This document shows, in pieces, positions 8,330 to 16,331 of a stretch of 58,484 nucleotides of DNA. Origin of the DNA: Lentzea aerocolonigenes (GTDB lineage Bacteria; Actinomycetota; Actinomycetes; Mycobacteriales; Pseudonocardiaceae); the NCBI RefSeq assembly GCF_000955955.1, contig NZ_JYJG01000119.1, positions 1 to 58,484 of the forward strand, in the 5' to 3' direction. Numbering within the stretch: the first letter of the stretch is position 1; each line of letters starts with the position of its first letter. A model generated the notes under the pieces. The model made no database searches. It had not been told where the DNA came from and saw nothing but the letters and a program-made list of their open reading frames with translations. Position numbers and translations under genes: made by a program.

Positions 8330-8674
8330 ATGAAGTTCAGCGCTGTTCGCAGGGCATGCGCCGTCGCGGTGTTGACGGTGGCCGCTGGCGTCTCGGTGAC
8401 GGCGTCGGCGGGCGCCGCGCCGGAGATCGTTCGCACGCAGGCGGCCGAGGGCGTGACCACGTGCACGATCGAGCACGTGAACAGCGTGCTTTGGCAGTAC
8501 AGCCCGGATGGCGCCTACGGCGGCGAGTACTGGCGAGGCCAGAACGTCGACACGTACAACTACGGCTGGGACAAGTACGGCCAGGCGTACTACCAGGGTG
8601 ACGCGTGGGGCGACCGCAACCACAGGGGAGTGTGGATCCCGGCTTACGCCTTCGGCAGGCCCTGCTACGGCTGA
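8330..8674 (+). CDS. Small secreted protein, SH3-like (copy 2)
   Basis: 114-aa paralogue of the preceding gene: signal peptide MKFSAVRRAC plus hydrophobic core and ASAGA cleavage region, then IVRTQAAEGVTTCTIEHV, YNYGWDKYGQAYYQGDAWG and GVWIPAYAFGRPCYG. The two conserved Cys are kept. AGAGGGGGATGGGA lies before the chosen ATG. Upstream in-frame ATG and GTG codons run into the end of the first copy and are not supported. The two genes are 35 bp apart and likely co-transcribed; a strong hairpin follows directly. Confidence 0.8.
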   Translation: MKFSAVRRACAVAVLTVAAGVSVTASAGAAPEIVRTQAAEGVTTCTIEHVNSVLWQYSPDGAYGGEYWRGQNVDTYNYGWDKYGQAYYQGDAWGDRNHRGVWIPAYAFGRPCYG

Positions 8675-8680
8675 GTGGTG

Positions 8681-8709
8681 AAAGGCCCCGGATCTCTCCC
8701 GGGGCCTTT
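8681..8709. terminator. Bidirectional terminator between convergent genes
   Basis: Perfect 11-bp stem AAAGGCCCCGG / CCGGGGCCTTT with a 7-nt loop; the A-run on one side and T-run on the other let it act in both directions, separating the secreted-protein pair from the convergent mycothiol-enzyme pair. Confidence 0.8.
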
Positions 8710-8718
8710 CCTGCTTCT

Positions 8719-9489
8719 TCAGAACCGCGCGCGAGCCAGGAACTCCTTCAGCAGCGCGGAATCTCCGGACACGTCGAGCCCGTCCGGCCCTCGTCGTCGA
8801 TAGAGCGCCAGCACCAGTTCCGCGGCCGGTCCGCGCACGGTCACCGCACCCGTCCCCTCGCCCTGAAGCGCCACGGGCTTGGTCCCGGTCAGATCCACCA
8901 GCCACCGGGCGTCGACATCGGTCGCCTCGAACGCCAGCGTGCCCGTCCCGAGCAGTTCGGCGAACTCGGGCCGGCGCAGGTGGACGATCTGCAGCCCCAC
9001 CTTCATCCACTCGTACAACCCGTCGGCGGCGACCACCGGATCGACTTCGAACGGCACGCCCAGCGCCTCGAACGCGTCGTGGCGGTGCACCCACGTCTCG
9101 TGCGCCATCCGTCGCGCCCAGAACCGCGGCCCCGGCTGGTCGGGGAACAGCACCGCGATCGGCTCGTCCTCCGGCACCTCGCGCATCGCGGAAGCCAGCA
9201 GCGTCGCACCCTCGGTCAGCCACGGGCCCAGCTCGGCGGCAGTTTCTCCGGCGTACGAGTCGACCGAGTGCGCCTTGCTGAGCGAGCGGTCGGCGTCCGG
9301 GATCCGCTCCCGCACCAGCTGCTCGATCCACCGGTGCGCGTACCCGAGGTGGCGCAGGAGCTGGTTCAACGTCCAGTCCGGTGTCGCGGGCACCGGGATC
9401 GACAGGTCGGCGCCGACGAGTTCGGCAACGAGCAGCTCGGTCTGCGCGACGCCCGTGTCGAGCCGCTGCGCGTGAGTCAGCATCCCCAT
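8719..9489 (-). CDS. Maleylpyruvate isomerase family mycothiol-dependent enzyme (copy 2)
   Basis: 256-aa DinB-like four-helix-bundle protein of the MDMPI family, which uses mycothiol as thiol cofactor. Seen: TPDWTLNQLLRHLG with the first metal His in the N-terminal helix, and RRMAHETWVHRHDA with the Glu and His of the metal site; the C-terminal domain ends in a KPVALQGEG...VRGPAAELVL block. The start is chosen as the ATG giving MGML, which aligns with MVML of the upstream paralogue; a TTG two codons earlier would overlap the upstream stop. Two bases separate it from that stop, so the two are co-translated. Reaction unknown. Confidence 0.85.
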   Translation of the reverse strand: MGMLTHAQRLDTGVAQTELLVAELVGADLSIPVPATPDWTLNQLLRHLGYAHRWIEQLVRERIPDADRSLSKAHSVDSYAGETAAELGPWLTEGATLLASAMREVPEDEPIAVLFPDQPGPRFWARRMAHETWVHRHDAFEALGVPFEVDPVVAADGLYEWMKVGLQIVHLRRPEFAELLGTGTLAFEATDVDARWLVDLTGTKPVALQGEGTGAVTVRGPAAELVLALYRRRGPDGLDVSGDSALLKEFLARARF

Positions 9490-9491
9490 GG

Positions 9492-10265
9492 TCAAAAACG
9501 TACGCGCTCAAGGAGTTCGGCGAGCAGCTCCCGATCGCCGAACACTTCGAGGCCCTCCACCGGCCGCCGCCGGTAGACCGCCAGCACCAGTTCGACGACC
9601 GGCCCGCGCAACGCCACGGCGGCCTTCTCGTGTCCCTCCCGCACCACCGGCTTCTCGGCGGTGAGATCGATCACCAGCTCCACGTCGGCGTCGGTCGCAT
9701 GCAGGTGCACGGTGTGGCCAGGGCCCACGAGCGGCTGGGTCTGCTCGGGCCACCTCTGGAACGCGTACGGCAGTGCCATCGCGGTCCACTCGATCAACGT
9801 GTCGGACGCGACCTCGGGATCCAGCTCGAACGGCACACCCAGGGCGTTCTCGGCATCCCAGCGGTGCATCACGAGCTCGTGCGTCATCCGTCGCGACCAC
9901 ACCCGTGGCCCGGGATGACCGGCGAGCACGGCGATCATCTCGTCCGGGGAGACGGCCTCGAGCGCAGCGGAAAGCGAGGCGGCGCCCTCCACCAGCCACG
10001 GCCCCAACGTGGCGGCCTTCTCGCCGGCGTACGACGACACGTTCATCGCGTTGTTGCGGTCGAACGGGATCTCCGGGGAACGGGAGCGGATCATCTCGTC
10101 TGCCCACCGCACCGCGAAGCCGACGTGGCGAACCAGCTGGTTCACCGTCCAGTCGGGGCAGGACGGCACCTGAACGCCCAGGTCAGAGCCGTCCAAGGAA
10201 GAAGCTAAGAGAGAAGCCTGGTTGACGATCTCGGCGCAATGGCGCTCGTAGCTCAACATGACCAT
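9492..10265 (-). CDS. Maleylpyruvate isomerase family mycothiol-dependent enzyme (copy 1)
   Basis: 257 aa, paralogue of the next gene: CPDWTVNQLVRHVGFAVRW and RRMTHELVMHRWDAENA carry the probable metal ligands, and the C-terminal domain shows KPVVREG...LRGPVVELVL. ATG lies six bases after a TACTTT -10-like hexamer with no Shine-Dalgarno, so the transcript may be leaderless. A perfect LexA box lies about 80 bp upstream, shared with the divergent nuclease gene. Detoxification or thiol transfer is the family expectation; the substrate is not visible. Confidence 0.85.
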   Translation of the reverse strand: MVMLSYERHCAEIVNQASLLASSLDGSDLGVQVPSCPDWTVNQLVRHVGFAVRWADEMIRSRSPEIPFDRNNAMNVSSYAGEKAATLGPWLVEGAASLSAALEAVSPDEMIAVLAGHPGPRVWSRRMTHELVMHRWDAENALGVPFELDPEVASDTLIEWTAMALPYAFQRWPEQTQPLVGPGHTVHLHATDADVELVIDLTAEKPVVREGHEKAAVALRGPVVELVLAVYRRRPVEGLEVFGDRELLAELLERVRF

Positions 10266-10271
10266 GCTCTA

Positions 10272-10277
10272 AAAGTA
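10272..10277 (-). promoter_or_regulatory. -10 element of the mycothiol-enzyme pair (leaderless type)
   Basis: TACTTT on the minus strand, six bases (TAGAGC) before the ATG. Position and lack of a Shine-Dalgarno suggest a leaderless mRNA. Confidence 0.4.
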
Positions 10278-10343
10278 GGGACGCCGACCGGCGCCTGGGA
10301 GGGGCCCACCGGTCAGCGTTCCGAAAGCGAGCATACACCATGA

Positions 10344-10359
10344 TCGAACACTTGTTCGA
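10344..10359. promoter_or_regulatory. LexA (SOS) box
   Basis: TCGAACACTTGTTCGA is a perfect match to the actinobacterial LexA operator TCGAAC-N4-GTTCGA. It lies between the divergent mycothiol-enzyme gene (about 80 bp) and the secreted nuclease gene (about 105 bp), so either or both could belong to the SOS regulon. Confidence 0.75.
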
Positions 10360-10376
10360 GTGATCATTGATGGGCC

Positions 10377-10389
10377 AACCGGTTAACCG
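10377..10389. repeat. Overlapping short palindromes in the nuclease leader region
   Basis: AACCGGTT and GGTTAACC overlap, and AACCG occurs twice as a direct repeat. May be an operator for the nuclease promoter; no regulator is recognised. Confidence 0.25.
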
Positions 10390-10464
10390 TTAGTAACAAC
10401 CGCTACCAAACATCACTCGATCGAGGAAAGATGCGTCGGTCCGCCGCATCCCCTGGAGGAAGTT

Positions 10465-12900
10465 TTGAGACCCACCCTGCCCGGCGTCGGGACAGCGGTG
10501 GCGGCGATCATGTTCGCCGCCGTGCCCGCTGTTGCCGCACCCAGCCCCGACGCGCTGATCTCCGAGGTCTACGGAGGCGGCGGCAACTCCGGCGCCACCC
10601 TCAACCAGGACTTCGTCGAGCTCGCCAACAAGGGCGCGGCCGCGATCAGCCTGGACGGCTACAGCGTCCAGTACATCTCGGCCACCCCCGGCGCGACCAC
10701 GCAGTGGGGCGTGACCCCGCTGACCGGTTCGATCGCGCCCGGCAAGACGTTCCTCGTCGCCGAGGCCAAGGGCAGCGGCGGCACGGTCAACCTGCCCGCC
10801 CCGGACGCCACCGGCACGATCGCCATGAGCGCCACCGGCGGCACCATCGCGCTGGTCAACGGCACCGCGGCGCTCACCTGCAAGACGGCCGCCGACTGCG
10901 CAGCCGACGCGCGCGTGAAGGACCTCGTCGGCTACGGCACCGCGGTCGTCCGCGAAGGCACCGCGACCAACGCCCTGAGCAACACCACCTCGGCGTTCCG
11001 CAACATCGAGCTCGGCGACACGGACGACAACTCCGCCGACTTCAAGGTCGGCGACCCCAGCCCGACCAACTCCAAGGGCGAGACCCCGGGCGGCGGCAAC
11101 CCGGATCCCGACCCGGACCCCACGCCAGGCGACAAGCGCATCCACGACATCCAGGGCGTCACGCGCTACTCGCCGCTGTTCGGCCAGAAGGTCACCAACG
11201 TCCCCGGCGTCGTCACCGGCACGCGTGCCACGGGTGACCGCGGCTTCTGGATCCAGGACACGGTCGGCCCCGACGCCGACCCGCGCACCAGCGAGGGCAT
11301 CTTCGTCTACACGGCAGGCACCGCGCCGACCGTGGCCGTCGGCGACAACGTGCTGGTCAGCGGCACGGTCGCGGAGTACCGGCCGGGTGGTGAGACGGGC
11401 TCCAACCAGACCCTCACCGAGATCGCCCAGCCCACCACGATCACGGTGTCGAAGGGCAACCCCGTCCCGGCACCGGTCGTCGTGAAGAACATCCCGGCCG
11501 GCTACCTGCCCGCGCCGGGCGGCAGCATCGAGCAGCTCCCGCTCGAGCCGGACAAGTACGGCCTCGACTACTTCGAGTCGCTCGAGGGCACGCTGGTCCA
11601 GGTCGACGACGCCCGCGTGGTCGGCCCGAGCAACACGTTCGGCGAGGTCTGGGTCACCACGAACCCCGACCAGAACAAGAACCTGCGCGGTGGCACCACC
11701 TACACCGGCTACGACCAGGCCAACAGCGGTCGCCTGAAGATCAAGACCGCTGGTGCGCTGCCCGTGTCCAACGTCGGTGACGTGTTCTCCGGAGCGACTG
11801 TCGGCGCCATCGAGTACACGAACTTCGGCGGCTACACGCTGGCTGCTCTGTCGCTCGGCCAGCACGTCTCCGGCAACCTGCAGCGCGAGATCACCGCGCA
11901 GCAGAAGGAATCCGAGCTGTCGGTCGCGACCTACAACGTCGAGAACCTCGACCCGTCCGACCCGCAGGAGAAGTTCGACCGGCTCGCCGACGGCGTGACG
12001 ACGAACCTCCGCAGCCCGGATGTCGTTGTGCTGGAGGAGATCCAGGACAACAACGGCGCGGTGAACGACGGCACCGTCGCGGCGGACCAGACGCTGCAGA
12101 AGTTCTCCGACACGATCGTCGCCAAGGGTGGCCCGCGCTACCAGTGGCGCGAGATCGACCCGGAGAACCTGAAGGACGGCGGCGAACCCGGCGGCAACAT
12201 CCGCGTGGGCTTCTTCTTCAACCCGCAGCGGGTGTCCTTCGTGGACCGTCCTGGCGGCGACTTCAAGACCCCGGTCTCGGTCGTGAAGAAGAACGGCCGC
12301 GCGGCGCTTTCCGTGTCACCGGGCCGGATCGACCCGCTGAACGACGCGTGGGCGAACAGCCGCAAGCCGCTCGCCGGTGAGTTCAAGTTCCGCGGGCGCA
12401 CCGTCTTCGTGGTCGCGAACCACTTCAACTCCAAGGGTGGCGACGAGGCCATCCACGGCCGCAACCAGCCGCCTTCGCGCTCGTCGGAGGTGCAGCGCGC
12501 CAAGCAGGCCGCCGCCCTGAAGGCGTTCACCGAGCAGCTCCGCGCGGTCGACAAGGGCGCCAACATCGTCCTCGCCGGCGACCTGAACGACTACCAGTTC
12601 TCGCCCGCGGTGAAGGCACTGACCGCGGACGGCAACCTCAAGGCGCTGATCGAGACGCTGCCAGTGAACGAGCGGTACAGCTACGTCTTCGAGGGCAACT
12701 CGCAGACGCTGGACCACCTCGTGATGAGCAAGAACATCACGCGCTTCAGCTACGACGTGGTGCACATCAACGCCGAGTTCGCCGACCAGGCGAGCGACCA
12801 CGACCCGCAGATCGTCCGCGCCCGCCCGTCCACGGGTGACGCGAACGTCGACAAGATCGTGTTCGCGCTCGAGGACATCCTCGACTGCCTCAAGAAGTAA
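10465..12900 (+). CDS. Secreted ExeM/NucH-type endonuclease with lamin-tail domain
   Basis: 811 aa. Signal peptide (1-25), then a lamin-tail domain (about 27-190: ALISEVYGGGGNSG, DFVELAN), a Pro/Asp linker, an OB-like region (about 225-440, GVVTG, IFVYTAG) and a C-terminal endonuclease/exonuclease/phosphatase domain (about 480-795) with ATYNVENL, the metal Glu in EEIQDN, AGDLND and the catalytic SDHDP. This order is that of extracellular ExeM/NucH nucleases, so it should degrade external DNA for nutrient use or biofilm turnover. TTG start after a clear GGAGGA at five bases. A LexA box lies upstream. Ends at a long hairpin. Confidence 0.9.
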   Translation: MRPTLPGVGTAVAAIMFAAVPAVAAPSPDALISEVYGGGGNSGATLNQDFVELANKGAAAISLDGYSVQYISATPGATTQWGVTPLTGSIAPGKTFLVAEAKGSGGTVNLPAPDATGTIAMSATGGTIALVNGTAALTCKTAADCAADARVKDLVGYGTAVVREGTATNALSNTTSAFRNIELGDTDDNSADFKVGDPSPTNSKGETPGGGNPDPDPDPTPGDKRIHDIQGVTRYSPLFGQKVTNVPGVVTGTRATGDRGFWIQDTVGPDADPRTSEGIFVYTAGTAPTVAVGDNVLVSGTVAEYRPGGETGSNQTLTEIAQPTTITVSKGNPVPAPVVVKNIPAGYLPAPGGSIEQLPLEPDKYGLDYFESLEGTLVQVDDARVVGPSNTFGEVWVTTNPDQNKNLRGGTTYTGYDQANSGRLKIKTAGALPVSNVGDVFSGATVGAIEYTNFGGYTLAALSLGQHVSGNLQREITAQQKESELSVATYNVENLDPSDPQEKFDRLADGVTTNLRSPDVVVLEEIQDNNGAVNDGTVAADQTLQKFSDTIVAKGGPRYQWREIDPENLKDGGEPGGNIRVGFFFNPQRVSFVDRPGGDFKTPVSVVKKNGRAALSVSPGRIDPLNDAWANSRKPLAGEFKFRGRTVFVVANHFNSKGGDEAIHGRNQPPSRSSEVQRAKQAAALKAFTEQLRAVDKGANIVLAGDLNDYQFSPAVKALTADGNLKALIETLPVNERYSYVFEGNSQTLDHLVMSKNITRFSYDVVHINAEFADQASDHDPQIVRARPSTGDANVDKIVFALEDILDCLKK

Positions 12901-12911
12901 CTGCTCTTCTC

Positions 12912-12956
12912 GCTGCCGCCGCCGGGTCATCCACCAGATGACGCGGCGGCGGCAGC
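12912..12956. terminator. Long hairpin terminator between convergent nuclease and GPP34 genes
   Basis: Arms of 20 bases pair with a single G-G mismatch around the loop CACCA. The 3' part lies inside the last codons of the GPP34 gene, where it encodes an Ala/Ser/Gly-rich tail. No T-run follows, but stem length makes it a probable bidirectional terminator. Confidence 0.6.
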
Positions 12957-13571
12957 GGCCGTTGCGGCGCCCACACCGGCCTGAATCGCCTCGATCGCCT
13001 TGCGCACGGCGTCACCGGCCCAGTTGCCCGCGGCGATCTCCTTGGCGCGCTTGGTCATCTCGCGCTTGTCGCCGTCGAACACCTTGTGCACCGCCTTGAC
13101 CGCGTGCAGCAGCGTGACCAACGACCCGGTGCGCGCGTCCGGCCCGCGATACCCGCGCACGACCTCGCCGACCTCGTGCCGCAGCTCGCTCGACCTGGCC
13201 ACGTCGGTGATCACGTAGCTCTTGGCCGGGAAGATCCCGAGCACCTTCCGCGGTCCCACCCGCACGACGCCGTGGGCCTCCAACTGCGCGATCACGTTGT
13301 TGCGAACGTTCTTCCGCAGGCGTTCCACGGCCCGTTGCGGCTTCATTGGCTTGTCGAACCTCGCCAACGACTCCTGCAGCAACGGGCTCCTCAACGGCGT
13401 CGGATCGACGAGCTGGAGCTTCTTGCCGTTCGGTTCGAACGCGACGCGCCCCGAGTTCACCAGCTCGATGAGCACGGCACCGGCGAGCGCGTTCTCCACC
13501 GACGACGAATCGGCCAGCAAACGGCCGTTCTGCTGGTTGATGAGCAGCAGCATCAGGTCTTCTGGCAGCAT
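12927..13571 (-). CDS. GOLPH3/VPS74-like GPP34 family protein
   Basis: 214 aa. Starts MLPEDLMLLLINQQNG, followed by ENALAGAVLIELVNSGRVAFE and the helical core with LLHAVKAVHKVFDGDKREM, the pattern of bacterial GPP34 (Pfam GPP34) proteins. In eukaryotes this fold binds PI4P and Golgi glycosyltransferases; in actinobacteria these proteins are common but their role is unsettled. The C-terminal tail is Ala-rich and is encoded by one arm of the terminator hairpin. Two decayed copies lie directly upstream on the same strand. Confidence 0.85.
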   Translation of the reverse strand: MLPEDLMLLLINQQNGRLLADSSSVENALAGAVLIELVNSGRVAFEPNGKKLQLVDPTPLRSPLLQESLARFDKPMKPQRAVERLRKNVRNNVIAQLEAHGVVRVGPRKVLGIFPAKSYVITDVARSSELRHEVGEVVRGYRGPDARTGSLVTLLHAVKAVHKVFDGDKREMTKRAKEIAAGNWAGDAVRKAIEAIQAGVGAATAAAAAASSGG

Positions 13572-13593
13572 GAAAGAACGGTAGTTGTCGCTG

Positions 13594-14008
13594 CTACCTC
13601 AGGAATCCATCTTTCGTCGTGGCCAGCACCATCTCTTCGGCTACGGCGTCGTGCACGGCCTGCACCGCGGGGGAGTGCCCGTCGGCGATGGCCTTCGCGC
13701 GAGCGGCAAGCTCGTGCCGGTCGCCCTCGAAAACCTTGTGCACTCGCTTCACCGCGTGCAGCAACGAGATCAGCGCACCGCTGCGCGCGTCCGGCGGCCG
13801 ATGCCCGAACAGCACGCTGCCGATTCGCTGCACGGCGCGTCGTGGTGGCATCGGCGACGTGGAGCTGACCGCTGTAGGCGAGTCGTCCGGCGTGCATGAG
13901 CTCGATCAGCAACGCACCCGCGAGAGCGTTCTCCACGACGATGCGCTCGGCCACCGTGTGCCCGGTCCGCTGGTCGATGAACAGCAGCAGCACGTCCTCG
14001 GGCAACAC
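13594..14008 (-). pseudogene. Decayed GPP34 copy (second of three)
   Basis: The N-terminal part reads VLPEDVLLLFIDQRTG and VENALAGALLIELMHAGRLAY in one frame and the C-terminal part RPPDARSGALISLLHAVKR, VHKVFEGDRHEL in another; compared with the intact copy about 75 residues between them are missing and the frame changes at the junction. Start would be GTG. The intact residues at both ends show recent decay. Confidence 0.75.
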
Positions 14009-14024
14009 GTCAGTTCGAACTGAC
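14009..14024. repeat. 16-bp perfect palindrome upstream of GPP34 copy 2
   Basis: GTCAGTTCGAACTGAC is self-complementary and directly abuts the GTG of the decayed copy. It resembles half of a LexA operator (TTCGAA core) but lacks the four-base spacer. Operator or chance. Confidence 0.3.
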
Positions 14025-14069
14025 CGACGTCGCGGCCACCGTGGACACAACCATCATCATCATGATCGT

Positions 14070-14176
14070 GGCCAGCGGCGAGGGATCCACCACCGCGAGC
14101 CTCTTGCCGTCGGCCTCGAAGTCGACGCGGCCGTCTCCTCGTCGAGGAAGAGCAGCATCAGATCCTCGGGCAGCAT
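14070..14176 (-). pseudogene. GPP34 fragment (third copy, N-terminal remnant)
   Basis: ATG opens MLPEDLMLLFLDEE, identical in pattern to the intact gene, then the frame shifts and GRVDFEADGKRLAVVDPSPL follows, matching GRVAFEPNGKKLQLVDPTPL of the intact copy; about 25 residues between are lost and the rest of the gene is gone. Confidence 0.7.
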
Positions 14177-14232
14177 GGCCTCATAACGCCAGAAAGGCGC
14201 CGACTGTTGCAAGTCGACGCCCTTCGAGATGG

Positions 14233-14317
14233 CGGAGGATACGGGATTTGAACCCGTGAGGGGGTGAACCCAACACGATTTCCAGTCGTGCGCACTAGGC
14301 CGCTATGCGAATCCTCC
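14233..14317 (-). tRNA. tRNA-Ser (anticodon GGA)
   Basis: Minus-strand class II tRNA: acceptor GGAGGAT/ATCCTCC, anticodon loop CTGGAAA giving GGA, long variable arm, and T arm with GGTTCAAATCC. CCA is not encoded. Reads UCC/UCU. Confidence 0.95.
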
Positions 14318-14324
14318 GTCGAGA

Positions 14325-14354
14325 ACCTTACCGGACGGGTGTCTCGCGACCCAA
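14325..14354 (-). promoter_or_regulatory. Promoter of tRNA-Ser(GGA)
   Basis: TTGGGT and TAAGGT on the minus strand are 18 bases apart; TAAGGT ends seven bases before the tRNA 5' end. Confidence 0.5.
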
Positions 14355-14387
14355 AACGGGGGTCTCCGGAAAAACCTTCGAAGGCTG

Positions 14388-14414
14388 TGTCGATCTGGCG
14401 TCTGCCCGCTCGTC
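14388..14414 (+). promoter_or_regulatory. ECF42-type promoter of the DGPF/sigma module
   Basis: TGTCGA and CGTC are exactly 17 bases apart, about 35 bp before the DGPF start. This matches the ECF42 promoter I recall from Streptomyces (TGTCGA at -35, CGA/TC at -10). It predicts that the sigma factor drives its own module. Confidence 0.65.
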
Positions 14415-14447
14415 GTGATCCCGTAAGACCGACCGAGGAGGGCATTC

Positions 14448-14786
14448 GTGAAGTACATGCTGTTGATCTACGCGGCCTCTGACCAGCAGGCGAGCTGCAC
14501 CGTCGCGGACTGGATCGCCTACGAGAAGGAGATGAGGGACGCGGGCGTGCTCGTCTCCGGGCACTCGCTCGCCGACCTGGTCACAGCGACCACCGTCCAG
14601 GTCGGACAGGACGGCAGGCGCACCGTCACCGACGGACCGTTCGCCGAGACCCGCGAGGTGCTGGGCGGCTACGAGGTCATCGACGTGCCGGATCTCGACG
14701 CGGCACTCGGATGGGCGGCGAAGTGTCCCGGATCGCGTGACGGCGGCGCGGTCGTCGTGAGGCCGATCGCGGAATTCGACTTCTGA
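14448..14786 (+). CDS. YCII-related DGPF protein
   Basis: 112 aa, single YCII-like ferredoxin-fold domain: MKYMLLIY beginning, the name-giving DGPFAETREVLGGY motif (about 63-76) and a VRPIAEF end. Such proteins are regularly encoded next to ECF42 sigma factors, where they are the regulated output; their activity is unknown. GTG start with GAGGAGGG upstream. Seven bases separate it from the sigma gene, so the two are an operon under the ECF42-type promoter. Confidence 0.9.
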   Translation: MKYMLLIYAASDQQASCTVADWIAYEKEMRDAGVLVSGHSLADLVTATTVQVGQDGRRTVTDGPFAETREVLGGYEVIDVPDLDAALGWAAKCPGSRDGGAVVVRPIAEFDF

Positions 14787-14793
14787 GTTCGCG

Positions 14794-15975
14794 ATGAACG
14801 TCGAGCAGGTGTTCCGGGAGGAGCGCGGCAGGCTGCTCGCCACCCTGGTCAAGCGCTTCGGCGACCTCGACCTGGCCGAGGAGGTCACCTCCGACGCGAT
14901 CGAGGCGGCGTTGCGGCACTGGCCGGTGGACGGGGTGCCCGATCGGCCCGGCGCGTGGTTGCTCACGACCGCGCGCCGCAAGGCCGTCGACCGCCTGCGC
15001 CGCGACCAGGTCTACGCGGCACGGCTGGCGTTGCTGCAGGTGGAGGTCTCGCGGGCCGATGCGCCGGTGACCGGGTCGTTGCCGGACGAGCGGCTGGAGC
15101 TGTTCTTCACGTGCGCGCACCCGGCGTTGCCCGCGGAGGACCGCGGTGCGCTGATCCTGCGCTGCCTGGCCGGGTTCACCACGCCCGAGGTCGCGCGGGC
15201 GTACCTGGTGCCGGTCGCGACGATGCAGCAACGGATCGTGCGGGCGAAGAAGAAGATCAGGGAGGCACGGATCCCGTTCCGCGTGCCCGATGCCGACGAG
15301 CTCCCGGAACGCCTGCCCGGCGTGCTGCAGGCCGTGTACTCGATCTTCACCGAGGGGTACGCGGCCCAGCGCGTCGACCTGGCCGGCGAGGCGATCCGGC
15401 TGGCCCGGATCCTGCGCGGCCTGTTGCCGTCCGAACGGGAGGTCGCGGGGCTGCTGGCGTTGATGCTGCTGGTCCACGCCCGCCGGGACGCACGCGATGA
15501 GCTGCTGGAGGACCAGGACCGCGCGCTCTGGGACAGCGACATGATCACCGAGGGCTCTGCGTTGGCGGAGACCGCCTTGACCGGTGGCCACGGCCCGTAC
15601 GGGGTGCAGGCGGCGATCAACGCGTTGCACGACGAGGCTCCGGACTTCGCGAGCACCGACTGGCCGCAGATCGTCGCGCTCTACGAGGTGCTGCTGCGCC
15701 TGACCCCGTCGCCGGTGATCGCCCTGAACCGCGCGGCCGCCATCGCCATGCGCGACGGAGCTGCCGCCGGTCTGGCGTTGCTGGACGAGCTCGTGGACGA
15801 ACCCAAGCTCCGCGACTACCACCCGTACCGAGCGGCCCGTGCCGACCTGCTGCACCGCCTGGGCCGCGGTGCCGAAGCCGCCCAGGCCTACCGGGAGGCC
15901 ATCGCGCTCGCGGGCACCGAATCCGAACAGGACTTCCTGCGCCGCAGGCTCACCGCCGTCGAGCAGCAATCATGA
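14794..15975 (+). CDS. ECF sigma factor, ECF42 group, with C-terminal extension
   Basis: 393 aa, about twice a normal ECF sigma. Region 2 at the N-terminus (RFGDLDLAEEVTSDAIEAALRHWP, then AWLLTTARRKAVDRLRRDQ) and region 4 (HPALPAEDRGALILRCLAGFTTPEVARAYLVP, with the HTH) occupy the first 180 residues; the rest is a helical, TPR-like extension (ALNRAAAIAMRDG, HPYRAARADLLHRLGR) characteristic of ECF42. No anti-sigma gene is nearby, as is usual for this group. The stop overlaps the start of the decayed mycothiol-enzyme frame (ATGA). Confidence 0.92.
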   Translation: MNVEQVFREERGRLLATLVKRFGDLDLAEEVTSDAIEAALRHWPVDGVPDRPGAWLLTTARRKAVDRLRRDQVYAARLALLQVEVSRADAPVTGSLPDERLELFFTCAHPALPAEDRGALILRCLAGFTTPEVARAYLVPVATMQQRIVRAKKKIREARIPFRVPDADELPERLPGVLQAVYSIFTEGYAAQRVDLAGEAIRLARILRGLLPSEREVAGLLALMLLVHARRDARDELLEDQDRALWDSDMITEGSALAETALTGGHGPYGVQAAINALHDEAPDFASTDWPQIVALYEVLLRLTPSPVIALNRAAAIAMRDGAAAGLALLDELVDEPKLRDYHPYRAARADLLHRLGRGAEAAQAYREAIALAGTESEQDFLRRRLTAVEQQS

Positions 15976-16331
15976 TCATGACGTGGCTGGAGGCGCGCTT
16001 CGACTGGAACCGCATGGAGGACGCGAAGGCCCACGAACTGGCGGCACAGTTCACCCGGTCGGAGTTGATCGCGCAGATCCGCGCGACGGCAGCCTCGCCG
16101 AAACGCGCGCCCATGGCCGCCCCGATCGATCCGCTGGTCGACTTCCTGGTCCACGGTCAGGACATCGCCCGTCCGCTCGGCCGTGTCCGCGAGATGCCGC
16201 TCGAACCTGCCCGGGCGGCTCTGGATCATGTGATGAAGAGCCCTTTCTGGGGCGCTCGCAAGCGCTTCCCCGGCGGGGTTCTGCCCGCCCTTCCGGCCTC
16301 TGACCTGCTGATGCTGGCGACGGGCCGCGAG

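Noticed and set aside
7732..8674. Genomic island with tRNA attachment site at tRNA-Ser(CGA)
   Set aside because: No integrase, no repeated tRNA 3' end and no clear change of composition downstream.
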